From Alphaproteobacteria bacterium (GTDB taxonomy: Bacteria; Pseudomonadota; Alphaproteobacteria; UBA9219; RGZA01), in contig JANRLI010000025.1 of assembly GCA_033762625.1 (NCBI GenBank), positions 32,451-96,450 on the forward strand: 64,000 bases of DNA, read 5' to 3'. The notes below the pieces were generated by a model. It saw only the letters and a program-made list of their open reading frames with translations. It had not been told where the DNA came from and did not search any database. This document shows, piece after piece, positions 35,873 to 44,140 of this stretch. Numbering within the stretch: position 1 is the stretch's first letter; every line of letters starts with the position of its first letter. A program made the translations under genes and the position numbers.

Positions 35873-36160
35873 ATGATACTTGGAAGAAGAGCACGCGTTG
35901 CAGGCGAAATTGTTTTTGCAGCCGGATTAACAGGCGTTGCTGCATATTACGTGTTGAATAATCTGTATCCATCTGCGTTTACATCCTCCCGCCAGCACCG
36001 CGCATGCATTGAACAAACTGCAGCAAAATTGACCGGGCAAACTGCTGACCCCACATCAGCAACACATATCGCGTGGTTATCCTACGCACCTGGATTTCCA
36101 ATTTTGTCGATGGCTTGCAGACTAAAAGTGCATACCGGGAAACCGCAGCCACCACAATAA
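35873..36160 (+). CDS. Hypothetical small membrane/exported protein, 95 aa
   Basis: The start has AAAGGA 6 nt upstream and lies 10 nt after the preceding stop, so it belongs to the same unit. One hydrophobic stretch (VAGEIVFAAGLTGVAAYYVL) forms a signal anchor. The rest is short, with two Cys (RACIEQTAAKL and SMACRLKV). No family is recognised. The C-terminus ends just before the leader of proB. Confidence 0.6.
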   Translation: MILGRRARVAGEIVFAAGLTGVAAYYVLNNLYPSAFTSSRQHRACIEQTAAKLTGQTADPTSATHIAWLSYAPGFPILSMACRLKVHTGKPQPPQ

Positions 36161-36262
36161 TATCCACTATTATTAGCCCAGCGCCGTCTCCCCCGCCCCT
36201 GTTGCGTTATGGGGCGGCAATAGGCATTATTGAATCCAATCTGAATCACAAGGTTTACAAAT

Positions 36263-37384
36263 TTGTTAGCTAACGCCCACCGCATCATCATCAAAATTGG
36301 CTCCGCCCTTATTGCCGATACGAATGGCAAAGCACGCCTTGCGTGGATGCAAGCCTTGGCAAATGATGTTGTCGCATGGCGCGCCAAAGGCCGCGAAGTC
36401 ATAATTGTAACATCGGGCGCTGGCGCATTGGGCCGCAGCCTTGTCGGGTTATCGCGCGATAAAATCAAACGTGCCCTAAGCATGGAAGAAAAACAGGCCG
36501 CCACTGCCGTTGGCCAACCCATTTTAATGCAAGCATGGGAAGAAGTTTTCAAAGCAAGCCAAACGATTACTGCGCAAGTACTCCTCACACTCGATGATAC
36601 CGAAGACCGCCAGCGTCATTTAACCTGCCGCGGGGCGATTGAAAAAATCCTCAAACTCAATGCGTTGCCGATTATCAACGAGAATGACACCGTCAGCACG
36701 GCGGAAATCCGCATCGGCGATAACGACCGTTTGGCTGCGCGCGTGGCACAAATGATAAGTGCGGATACCCTTATATTACTATCAGATATTGATGGGCTTT
36801 ATTCTGCAGATCCCAAAACCAACCCATCCGCCACCTTTATTCCTGAAGTAAAGGAAATTAGTGCGGAAATTGAAGCCATGGCGGGTGACCCACAACCGGG
36901 GGTCAGCAGCGGCGGCATGAAAACAAAAATCATGGCGGCAAAAATCGCTGTGACATCAGGTTGCCGCATGGCCATCTTAAAAGGCACGGAAGAAAATCCC
37001 CTACGCAAGCTGGATGAAGGCACCCTGCGCTGCACATGGTTCACACCATCCACCACGCCGCTTGCCGCGCGCAAGCGCTGGATTGCCGCGCATATGAGCA
37101 TGAAAGGCGCGATCATCATCGATGATGGCGCGGTTAAAGCATTGCAGGACGGGCGCAGCTTGCTGCCCGCTGGTGTCAAATCATGCGAAGGGGTATTCGC
37201 CAGCGGCGATGCAGTGGCCATTAAAACATTATCCGGTCAAACGATTGGGTGCGGGCTAATCGCGTTCGACCGTGATGAAGCCGATAAAATCTGTGGCAAA
37301 CGCAGCGATGATATCGAACGCCTGCTGGGTTACGCAGGCCAAGAAGAAATGATTCACCGCGATAACATGGTCATGAATAAATAG
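36263..37384 (+). CDS. proB: Glutamate 5-kinase with PUA domain
   Basis: This catalyses the first step of proline synthesis, ATP-dependent phosphorylation of glutamate. The amino-acid kinase domain shows RIIIKIGSALI, VTSGAGALGR, LPIINENDTVST, GDNDRLAARVA, LLSDIDGLYSADP and GGMKTKIMAAKIA. The C-terminal PUA domain follows (GAIIIDDGAVKALQ, GVKSCEGVFASGDAVAI). The length of 373 aa matches E. coli ProB. The start is a TTG (36263) with AAGG upstream; no ATG is suitably placed. proA follows after one unknown gene. Confidence 0.97.
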   Translation: MLANAHRIIIKIGSALIADTNGKARLAWMQALANDVVAWRAKGREVIIVTSGAGALGRSLVGLSRDKIKRALSMEEKQAATAVGQPILMQAWEEVFKASQTITAQVLLTLDDTEDRQRHLTCRGAIEKILKLNALPIINENDTVSTAEIRIGDNDRLAARVAQMISADTLILLSDIDGLYSADPKTNPSATFIPEVKEISAEIEAMAGDPQPGVSSGGMKTKIMAAKIAVTSGCRMAILKGTEENPLRKLDEGTLRCTWFTPSTTPLAARKRWIAAHMSMKGAIIIDDGAVKALQDGRSLLPAGVKSCEGVFASGDAVAIKTLSGQTIGCGLIAFDRDEADKICGKRSDDIERLLGYAGQEEMIHRDNMVMNK

Positions 37385-37392
37385 AGGCATAC

Positions 37393-38001
37393 ATGGATAA
37401 CAGCGCATTACAGGTTCTTGAAAACTTAAAATCAGGCTCAGATGCGCAGTTTTTCAGCGATGCAACAGCCATTCAAATCGGCAAATCCGGATTAACGATT
37501 GCCGCCATCCTTGCGGCAACTGCAAGCGTTTATTATTTATTTTGCACCTTGGGATTATTTGGCACCGCCAAGCGTTCCCTTATCGCGCTTGTGCTCGCCA
37601 TCATGTGCGGTATTGGCGCATTCCTGCTTCACCAAAAGGCCGAAGCGTTTCGTGCGATTGATGACAGCAAGCCGGTGATCGCCATCACTGCGCAAAAACT
37701 GCAATATGATGTGCGCCGCAATGGCTGGATTATTCCATGGACTTACGTCACATCGGTTGAACTGAAAACCAGCACCACCTTTAAAAAACAGTCGATTGAA
37801 CAAACGACCTATGAAATCCGCGTGCATACCAAGCTCGCTCCACCTATTACATGGCTTTACGAGCCATCGGAAGATAATGATATCGCACAGGTCAAATCAC
37901 TCGTGGAACGCGAAAATTATCTCGTGATTGACCCCGAACCCCTTGGAATAAGCCCGGAAGCATTACAAAAGGCGCTGGAAAAGTACCGCGCAGGGCTCTA
38001 A
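37393..38001 (+). CDS. Hypothetical inner-membrane protein, 202 aa
   Basis: Two transmembrane helices are predicted (LTIAAILAATASVYYLFCTL and RSLIALVLAIMCGIGAFLL). The C-terminal 120 residues form a beta-rich soluble domain (KPVIAITAQKLQYDVRRNGW, YVTSVELKTSTTF) that resembles a bacterial PH-like domain in general pattern. An AGAGG ribosome binding site precedes the ATG. It sits 8 nt after proB and 10 nt before proA, so it is in the same operon, but I see no link to proline metabolism. Confidence 0.75.
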   Translation: MDNSALQVLENLKSGSDAQFFSDATAIQIGKSGLTIAAILAATASVYYLFCTLGLFGTAKRSLIALVLAIMCGIGAFLLHQKAEAFRAIDDSKPVIAITAQKLQYDVRRNGWIIPWTYVTSVELKTSTTFKKQSIEQTTYEIRVHTKLAPPITWLYEPSEDNDIAQVKSLVERENYLVIDPEPLGISPEALQKALEKYRAGL

Positions 38002-38011
38002 ATTATGCTTT

Positions 38012-39289
38012 ATGCAAACAGCAGCGAACGACACAACTAATTGGGTTAAGGAACTTGAAGCGATTGGCTTAAATGCCAAGGCCGCGTTGCCTTTGCTTGC
38101 CAACGCCACAGCCGCGCAGCGCACCAAAGCCTTGCAAATTTGCGCGCAAAAATTACGCGCCAATAAAGATGCCATATTAAAAGCCAATGCCCTGGATGTT
38201 GCGCGCGGCCAAACCACCATTAGCAAGGCGATGATTGACCGCCTTACCCTCACACCAGAACGGCTCGAAGCAATCGCCAAGGGATTGGAGGAAGTGGCCA
38301 AGCAACCCGACCCCATTGGAAAAATTCTGGAAGAATGGACGCGCCCAAACGGGTTGAAGATCCAACGTGTCTCTGCGCCCCTTGGTGTCATTGGCATGAT
38401 TTACGAAAGCCGCCCGAATGTGACGGCTGAAGCGGCATCCATCGCCCTTCGTGGCGGTAATGCGATTATCTTGCGTTGCGGTTCAGACTGTTTTGAAAGC
38501 TCCCTTGCTATTGCTAACGCCCTGCAAGAAGGTCTCAGCGAAAGCGGTTTGCCAAAAACCGCCATTCAACTTGTGCCAACGACTGACCGCGCTGCCGTCG
38601 GCGCATTACTAACGATGAGCCAGCATGTTGATGTAATTGTGCCACGTGGCGGGCGCGAACTGATTGAACGCGTCGAACGCGAAAGCAAAATTCCTTTGCT
38701 ACGCCAGTATGAAGGTGTGAACCACATTTATGTGGATGCAAAAGCCGATGCTGAAAAAGCAAAAGCCATTATTCAAAATGCAAAGATGCGCCGCTGCTCC
38801 ATTTGCGGCGCAGTCGAGTGTTTGTTGTTTGAAGCATCAACGCTAAAGACGATTGCGACATCAACCATAAAGAACCTGCTGGATCTGGGCTGTGAAGTTC
38901 GCGGCGATGATGCTATTCAATCGATTGATGCGCGCGTGAAGAAAGCTGAACAAGCTGATTGGGGCAAGGAATATCTTGATCACATCGTTGCCGCGCGCGT
39001 TGTCAGCAGCATTCACGAAGCAATGGAACATATTGATACCTATTCATCGCACCATACCGATTGCATCGTAACAGAAGATAAAGCGGCAGCTGAAACCTTC
39101 ACGCGTCAGGTCGATAGCGCGATTGTGATGGTGAATGCCTCCACCCAGTTTGCCGATGGCGGTGAATTCGGTTTTGGCGGCGAACTTGGTATCGCCACAG
39201 GTCGCCTTCACGCGCGCGGGCCCATCGGCGCAGCACAATTGGTCAGTTATAAATACATCGTATTGGGCAACGGACAAACTCGTCCTTAA
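38012..39289 (+). CDS. proA: Gamma-glutamyl phosphate reductase
   Basis: The second enzyme of proline biosynthesis reduces gamma-glutamyl phosphate with NADPH. SAPLGVIGMIYESRPNVT, ALRGGNAIILRCGSD, VDVIVPRGGRELIERV, NHIYVDAKAD, the catalytic Cys region MRRCSICGAVECLL and GEFGFGGELGIATGRLHARG are all in place. The length of 425 aa is normal. It lies downstream of proB with one small membrane-protein gene between them, and is followed by nadD after 11 nt. Confidence 0.97.
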   Translation: MQTAANDTTNWVKELEAIGLNAKAALPLLANATAAQRTKALQICAQKLRANKDAILKANALDVARGQTTISKAMIDRLTLTPERLEAIAKGLEEVAKQPDPIGKILEEWTRPNGLKIQRVSAPLGVIGMIYESRPNVTAEAASIALRGGNAIILRCGSDCFESSLAIANALQEGLSESGLPKTAIQLVPTTDRAAVGALLTMSQHVDVIVPRGGRELIERVERESKIPLLRQYEGVNHIYVDAKADAEKAKAIIQNAKMRRCSICGAVECLLFEASTLKTIATSTIKNLLDLGCEVRGDDAIQSIDARVKKAEQADWGKEYLDHIVAARVVSSIHEAMEHIDTYSSHHTDCIVTEDKAAAETFTRQVDSAIVMVNASTQFADGGEFGFGGELGIATGRLHARGPIGAAQLVSYKYIVLGNGQTRP

Positions 39290-39300
39290 AGGAAAACCTT

Positions 39301-39936
39301 TTGCTTCCAATTTCCCCGCCTCTGCTTTCTGGTTCCTCCTACCGCAAGCTTCGTATCGGATTATTGGGCGGCTCTTTCAATCCCGCGCATGAAGGGCATT
39401 TGCATATCAGCCAGCTCGCGCTGAAAAATATGAAACTCGATGCGGTGTGGTGGCTTGTCTCGCCGCAGAACCCATTGAAAAGCGATAAAGGCATGGCAAG
39501 CTTTGCGCAGCGCTTTGAAGGCGCAAAACTGCTCACGCGCGATTGCCCGAATATCATCGTCAGTGATATGGAAGGTAAATTAGGCACACGCTTTACTGCC
39601 GATACCTTGAAACAGCTTACCCGTCGTTTTCCACGCACCCGCTTTATCTGGATGATGGGGGCCGATAACCTTATTCAAATCCCCCGTTGGCAGCGCTGGC
39701 ACGAGATATTTAAGCTTTGTGATGTTGCTGTTTACCGCCGCCCGCCTTATGCTGTGGGTGTTTTACGCGGCAAGGCGGCGCAACGGTTTTATAAGAACCG
39801 CATTCCGCCTTCCAAAGCAAAACAGCTTGGCACCCATAATTTTACAACGAGCACATCCAAAAAATGGATATTGTTCAGTAACCGTTTGAATTCTGAATCC
39901 GCAACGCAAATCCGCAACCGCACCAAAGGGAAATAA
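39301..39936 (+). CDS. nadD: Nicotinate-nucleotide adenylyltransferase
   Basis: NadD adenylates nicotinate mononucleotide in NAD synthesis. The nucleotidyltransferase motif is GLLGGSFNPAHEGHLHIS. WWLVSPQNPLK, FIWMMGADNL, PRWQRWHEIF and the SATQIRNR region also match. The start appears to be a TTG at 39301 with AAGGAAAA upstream. It is immediately followed by rsfS (1 nt gap), a common arrangement. Confidence 0.95.
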   Translation: MLPISPPLLSGSSYRKLRIGLLGGSFNPAHEGHLHISQLALKNMKLDAVWWLVSPQNPLKSDKGMASFAQRFEGAKLLTRDCPNIIVSDMEGKLGTRFTADTLKQLTRRFPRTRFIWMMGADNLIQIPRWQRWHEIFKLCDVAVYRRPPYAVGVLRGKAAQRFYKNRIPPSKAKQLGTHNFTTSTSKKWILFSNRLNSESATQIRNRTKGK

Positions 39937-39937
39937 A

Positions 39938-40462
39938 GTGGCTAAACCAAAGAAACCAACCGCAAAAAAATCTGCCGGTAAATCAAAACCCGTTGCAAAA
40001 AAAGCTGGGCCGAAAAAGGCTGCACCCCAAAAGCAAATGAAGATTGTTGCGCGTAACACCGCGCCCGTTAAATCCAAAAAGCCCGCCGCGAAAGAAAGTA
40101 AGGTCAAAGACCTTCAGGAATTCATGCGCGATAAGGTCATGAAAGCACTGGATGACGGCAAGGCCGAAGACACCATTTGCATTGATGTACGCGGGCAATC
40201 CCCCATCTGCGATTTCCTTATTATCACCACCGGCCGTTCATCACGTTCGGTGAACGCGCTATCCGAAGCGGTCGATAAAGCCTTGCGTGAATCTGGCGCG
40301 AAGAACGTGCGCAACGAAGGTAAAGCCGCTGGCGATTGGGCGGTTGTCGATGGCGGCGATGTGATTGTGCATGTCTTCCGTCCGGAAGTACGCGCCTTCT
40401 ACCGCCTTGAAGAAGTATGGGGACTTGAACCTCCCCTGCAACAGACGTTTAAAGATTTATAA
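39938..40462 (+). CDS. rsfS: Ribosome silencing factor RsfS
   Basis: The C-terminal 115 residues are the RsfS/DUF143 domain: ALDDGKAEDTICIDVRGQSP, CDFLIITTGRSSRSVNALSE, NEGKAAGDWAVVDGGDVIVH, FRPEVRAFYRLEEVWG. RsfS binds L14 and blocks subunit joining in poor nutrition. The first 55 residues form a Lys/Ala/Pro-rich tail (PKKPTAKKSAGKSKPVAKKA) not present in E. coli RsfS, probably a disordered RNA-binding extension. A GTG start lies one base after the nadD stop. Confidence 0.95.
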   Translation: MAKPKKPTAKKSAGKSKPVAKKAGPKKAAPQKQMKIVARNTAPVKSKKPAAKESKVKDLQEFMRDKVMKALDDGKAEDTICIDVRGQSPICDFLIITTGRSSRSVNALSEAVDKALRESGAKNVRNEGKAAGDWAVVDGGDVIVHVFRPEVRAFYRLEEVWGLEPPLQQTFKDL

Positions 40463-40487
40463 TCACCCCTAACCCAAGGAGGCTATG

Positions 40488-40904
40488 ATGAGCGACAATT
40501 TCAGCATCGATGAAGTGAAAAACTTTTTTAAAGCAGAAAACCTCAACGCCTTTTTCCAGCCAGATAATCTGCGCGCGTTCGTTAATCGCGCATGGAACGG
40601 GGAACTTCCCTTATGGCAAGCATTCTGGGGGCTAACTGTTTTCCCGAATGTGTGCCTTAACCTGCTTGTCAAATTGATTGCGGCAATAATTCCAATTCCG
40701 GTGTTCTTATCCCTGCTGGGTATCGTTACGTTCATCATCACCGTGCCGCTTACCGTATTGCAGATTGTCGCCGTGTGGCGCAGCGCCGTGAATTACAATG
40801 CGGCGAACCCAAATGTCTATTGGGGCTATGCGGCGCAAGCGGTTATGGCGATTGGCGGCGTGATGCTTACCATCGGGCTTGTTGGCGTTGTCTTTCACCG
40901 CTAG
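40488..40904 (+). CDS. Hypothetical membrane protein, 138 aa
   Basis: The start ATG at 40488 sits 5 nt after AAGGAGG; the overlapping ATG at 40485 is too close to it. The N-terminus is hydrophilic (DEVKNFFKAENLNAFFQPDN) and is followed by three hydrophobic stretches (LIAAIIPIPVFLSLLGIVTF, LTVLQIVAVW, AAQAVMAIGGVMLTIGLVGV). The function is unknown. It lies between rsfS and rlmH. Confidence 0.72.
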   Translation: MSDNFSIDEVKNFFKAENLNAFFQPDNLRAFVNRAWNGELPLWQAFWGLTVFPNVCLNLLVKLIAAIIPIPVFLSLLGIVTFIITVPLTVLQIVAVWRSAVNYNAANPNVYWGYAAQAVMAIGGVMLTIGLVGVVFHR

Positions 40905-40917
40905 GGTAATAACTGAT

Positions 40918-41376
40918 TTGCCCAACATCCTTATCCTTGCCATCGGCAAAATGAAACAAGGCCCCATGGCCGATGCCATGGCAGAGTATCAAAAACGCCT
41001 GCGTTGGAAATTGACTGTTCGGGAATTTGATTTCAAGGATACCAATCCGAACAAGCTGCGCGATAAAGAATCCCAAGCGCTGCTTGCCGCCATACCTGAA
41101 GGCTACCGTGTCATTGCATGTGATGAGCGCGGCAAGGAAACCAGCAGCATGGATTTTGCCCATAAAATCGAGCATTGGCAGAATAACGAATCGCACAATC
41201 TTGCTTTCCTGATTGGCGGCGCGAACGGACATACCGATTTTGTGCGGAAAAAGGCTGACTTTTTACTTAGTTTTGGCAGAATGACATGGCCCCATATGAT
41301 GGCGCGCGTAATGCTGGTAGAACAGCTTTACCGTGCCCAGCAAATTATGGCTGGGCATCCCTATCACCGTGAATAA
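40918..41376 (+). CDS. rlmH: 23S rRNA pseudouridine-1915 N3-methyltransferase RlmH
   Basis: A small SPOUT methyltransferase that modifies pseudouridine 1915 of 23S rRNA. NILILAIGKMKQGPMADAMA opens the protein; FLIGGANGHTDFVRKKAD and SFGRMTWPHMMARVMLVEQL with AQQIMAGHPYHRE at the C-terminus are family-specific. The frame is open upstream to 40879, but a TTG at 40918 (LPNILIL) gives the correct family length (about 152 aa) and avoids overlap with the upstream gene; AGGG lies about 9 nt before it. Confidence 0.95.
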   Translation: MPNILILAIGKMKQGPMADAMAEYQKRLRWKLTVREFDFKDTNPNKLRDKESQALLAAIPEGYRVIACDERGKETSSMDFAHKIEHWQNNESHNLAFLIGGANGHTDFVRKKADFLLSFGRMTWPHMMARVMLVEQLYRAQQIMAGHPYHRE

Positions 41377-41394
41377 GTAAGGTTTCGTTTTACT

Positions 41395-42942
41395 ATGTCT
41401 TCCCAATTACCCAACATGAAAGCCCGTCCTGTTGTCCTGTGCGTATTTGATGGTTTTGGTCATCGTCCTGATGCGCCCGATAATGCCGTATCGCTTGCAC
41501 ATACGCCGAATATCGATCGCTATTTTGCGACCTGCCCGCATTCGCTGCTTGATGCGAGTGAAGAGCATGTTGGGCTACCCCACGGGCAAATGGGTAATTC
41601 CGAAGTCGGCCATATGAATTTGGGCGCAGGTCAAGTGATTTTCCAAGATTTGCCGATGATTGATCGCGTCATAAAAAACGATGAATTGAAAACCACCCCT
41701 GCCCTTATTGATTTAATCAAAAAACTGCAGGCATCCAAAGGCACATGTCATTTAATGGGGCTTGCATCACCTGGCGGTGTGCATTCACACCAAGACCATA
41801 TTGTCGCCCTTTCCGGAATTCTTTCTGTTGCGGAGGTGCCGGTTGCCATTCATGCGTTTTTAGACGGGCGTGATATGCCGCCACAAAGCGCGGTTGACCA
41901 AATTTTCAAACTGCAAAAAGACATCGCAGGATTAAACAACGTAAAGGTTGTTTCACTGTGTGGGCGCTACTACGCGATGGACCGCGATAAACGCTGGGAA
42001 CGGGTTGAAAAAGCATATCGCCTTATTGCGCTGGGCGAAGGCAAAAAAAGCAATGATGCTTTGGCAGCGATCAAAGAAAGCTACGCCGAAAAAGTATATG
42101 ATGAATTCGTGCTACCCGTTGCATTAAACGGTTACGTGGGCGCAAAAGACGGTGATGGTATCCTATTTATCAATTTCCGTGCCGACCGCGCGCGTGAAAT
42201 CCTGCATACGCTAATTGACCCTGCATTTGATGGGTTCAAGCGCGACAAGCTTGTTAAGTTCGCAGCTATCACGGGCATGGTGGAATATTCCGACAAGCTA
42301 AAAGTGATGATGAACGCGTTATTCCCGCCAAAAATTATCACCGATACATTAGGTGAAATCGTATCAAAGGCGGGCATGAAGCAATTGCGCATAGCCGAAA
42401 CCGAAAAATATCCGCATGTCACCTTCTTCTTTAATGGCGGACGCGAAGAACCTTATGCAGGCGAAGAACGTATCCTTGTGCCCTCACCCAAAGTTGCGAC
42501 ATATGATTTACAGCCGGAAATGTCCGCATACGAAGTCACCGATAAGCTGGTTGCCGCGATTGATAGCGGCAAGTTTGATATGATTGTCGTGAACTACGCC
42601 AATGGCGATATGGTGGGACACACCGGCGACTTAAATGCGGCGATTAAAGCGGTTGAAGCGCTTGATACCTGCATTGGCCGCGTCGAAGCAGCCGTGAAGA
42701 AACAGGGCGGCGTAATCCTTCTTACCGCAGATCACGGCAATTGCGAACGCATGCATGATGATGACACACACGGCCCACATACGGCCCACACGCTGAACCT
42801 TGTGCCAGCTATTTTAATCAACGCACCCGATGTTAAAAAAATCCATGATGGCAAGCTGGCGGATGTTGCGCCAACCCTTCTGCATTTTTTAAATCTGCCG
42901 CAACCAACAACCATGACAGGGAAAACCATCATCAACGAATGA
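41395..42942 (+). CDS. gpmI: 2,3-bisphosphoglycerate-independent phosphoglycerate mutase
   Basis: A glycolytic/gluconeogenic enzyme that interconverts 3- and 2-phosphoglycerate with two Mn ions. The metal Asp (CVFDGFGHRPDAPDNAV), the phosphorylated Ser (GQMGNSEVGHMNLGAG), SPGGVHSHQDHI, FINFRADRAREI, NGDMVGHTGD and LTADHGNCE are present. The length of 515 aa is normal. Its stop overlaps the start of the EnvC-like gene by 4 nt. Confidence 0.97.
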   Translation: MSSQLPNMKARPVVLCVFDGFGHRPDAPDNAVSLAHTPNIDRYFATCPHSLLDASEEHVGLPHGQMGNSEVGHMNLGAGQVIFQDLPMIDRVIKNDELKTTPALIDLIKKLQASKGTCHLMGLASPGGVHSHQDHIVALSGILSVAEVPVAIHAFLDGRDMPPQSAVDQIFKLQKDIAGLNNVKVVSLCGRYYAMDRDKRWERVEKAYRLIALGEGKKSNDALAAIKESYAEKVYDEFVLPVALNGYVGAKDGDGILFINFRADRAREILHTLIDPAFDGFKRDKLVKFAAITGMVEYSDKLKVMMNALFPPKIITDTLGEIVSKAGMKQLRIAETEKYPHVTFFFNGGREEPYAGEERILVPSPKVATYDLQPEMSAYEVTDKLVAAIDSGKFDMIVVNYANGDMVGHTGDLNAAIKAVEALDTCIGRVEAAVKKQGGVILLTADHGNCERMHDDDTHGPHTAHTLNLVPAILINAPDVKKIHDGKLADVAPTLLHFLNLPQPTTMTGKTIINE

Positions 42943-44069
42943 AGCATATCGCGCGTATCATTCTGTTCTGCATTCTTGGCATCAGCGTTCCTGTGCATGC
43001 CGCCATTCCGCCTGAGCTTGAAAAATTGCAGCAGGATTTAAATGCAAAGCGCGCGCGTGATGCGGAATTAAAAAAACAACTGGATACGACGGAATCCGAA
43101 CTTGCTGATTTACGCGCAAAACTGGTCAGCGCCGCGCGGGAACAAGAAAACAGCGAAGATATATTGATGAATTACCATCAAAAGCTGGAAACCCTGCAAC
43201 GTGCCGAAAGTCAGCAACAGGCTGAATTGAACCAGCAAAAACGCCATATGGAGGAAGTGCTAACCGCCTTGCTGCGCATGGCGCGCACACCGTCCGAACT
43301 TATGATAATCCGCCCCGAAAAGCCGGTTGATAATATCCGCAGCGCGATTTTACTGCGTGAAGCCCTGCCGCAATACGCGCTGGAAGCACAACGCCTTTCT
43401 ACCCAGATTGATAAGTTGCAAATCACCCGCGCAGATATTCTTGATAAAGAAGCCGCGCTCAAAGATGCGCAAAAAACATTCGCATCAAAACAGGACGAAC
43501 TGAATAAATTGTTGAACCAGCGTCAGGCATGGCTGAAAGCAACTGAAAGCCAACGCGGCGACTTGCAAGCCCAGATTGCTGATCTGACCAAGGAAGCGCA
43601 GAACGTCCAAGACCTCGTTCAAAAAGTTACTTCATCCGGCATTATCCCCGTGCCGCAAAAACTCAAAAAAGGTGGGCACGTCGCATTTATGGCCCCTGCT
43701 AAGGGCAAGATTCTCTACGGTTTTGGTGATGCGGATGATGTGGGCGCGGCCTCGCGTGGCCTAACCATGCGGGTTCGTGGCGGCGAAATGATTGTTGCGC
43801 CAGCGGATGGGCAGGTCGTCTTTGCGGGGCCATTTAAAGGTTACGGCAATATCTTGATTATCCGGCATGGGGATGACTATCATTCCTTCTTGGCTGGCTT
43901 TGGCCGGCTTGATTCTGCTGTTGGGCAGGTCGTTAATGCAGGTGAACCTTTAGGCCGCAGCTCCATGGAGCAAGGCAACAATACGCAACTTTATTTCGAG
44001 CTGCGTTATAAAGGTGCACCCATCAACCCTGCGCAATATGTAAAAGTTACTAACGTCGCTACTAACTAA
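42939..44069 (+). CDS. envC: EnvC-like murein hydrolase activator (degenerate LytM domain)
   Basis: The signal peptide is IILFCILGISVPVHAA. A long coiled coil follows (residues 25-230; LEKLQQDLNAKRARDAELKK, KQDELNKLLNQRQAWLKA), then a C-terminal LytM/M23 domain (IVAPADGQVVFAGPFKGYGN, YFELRYKGAPINPAQYV). The zinc-binding residues of active M23 enzymes are missing: the first motif lacks the H-x3-D pattern, and the usual HFEVR reads YFELR. This fits EnvC, which activates amidases at the division site instead of cutting murein itself. It is coupled by an ATGA overlap to gpmI and followed by ctpA. Confidence 0.92.
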   Translation: MKHIARIILFCILGISVPVHAAIPPELEKLQQDLNAKRARDAELKKQLDTTESELADLRAKLVSAAREQENSEDILMNYHQKLETLQRAESQQQAELNQQKRHMEEVLTALLRMARTPSELMIIRPEKPVDNIRSAILLREALPQYALEAQRLSTQIDKLQITRADILDKEAALKDAQKTFASKQDELNKLLNQRQAWLKATESQRGDLQAQIADLTKEAQNVQDLVQKVTSSGIIPVPQKLKKGGHVAFMAPAKGKILYGFGDADDVGAASRGLTMRVRGGEMIVAPADGQVVFAGPFKGYGNILIIRHGDDYHSFLAGFGRLDSAVGQVVNAGEPLGRSSMEQGNNTQLYFELRYKGAPINPAQYVKVTNVATN

Positions 44070-44140
44070 TAACCCATTCTATGCAGGACCGGTTGGGCCA
44101 AACCCAAAGGGTTCGCGTTACAAACAAGGAAATCCAACTG

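Noticed and set aside
43700..44069. Active M23 endopeptidase in the EnvC-like protein
   Set aside because: The zinc-binding residues of both motifs are missing, so it is better called an activator.
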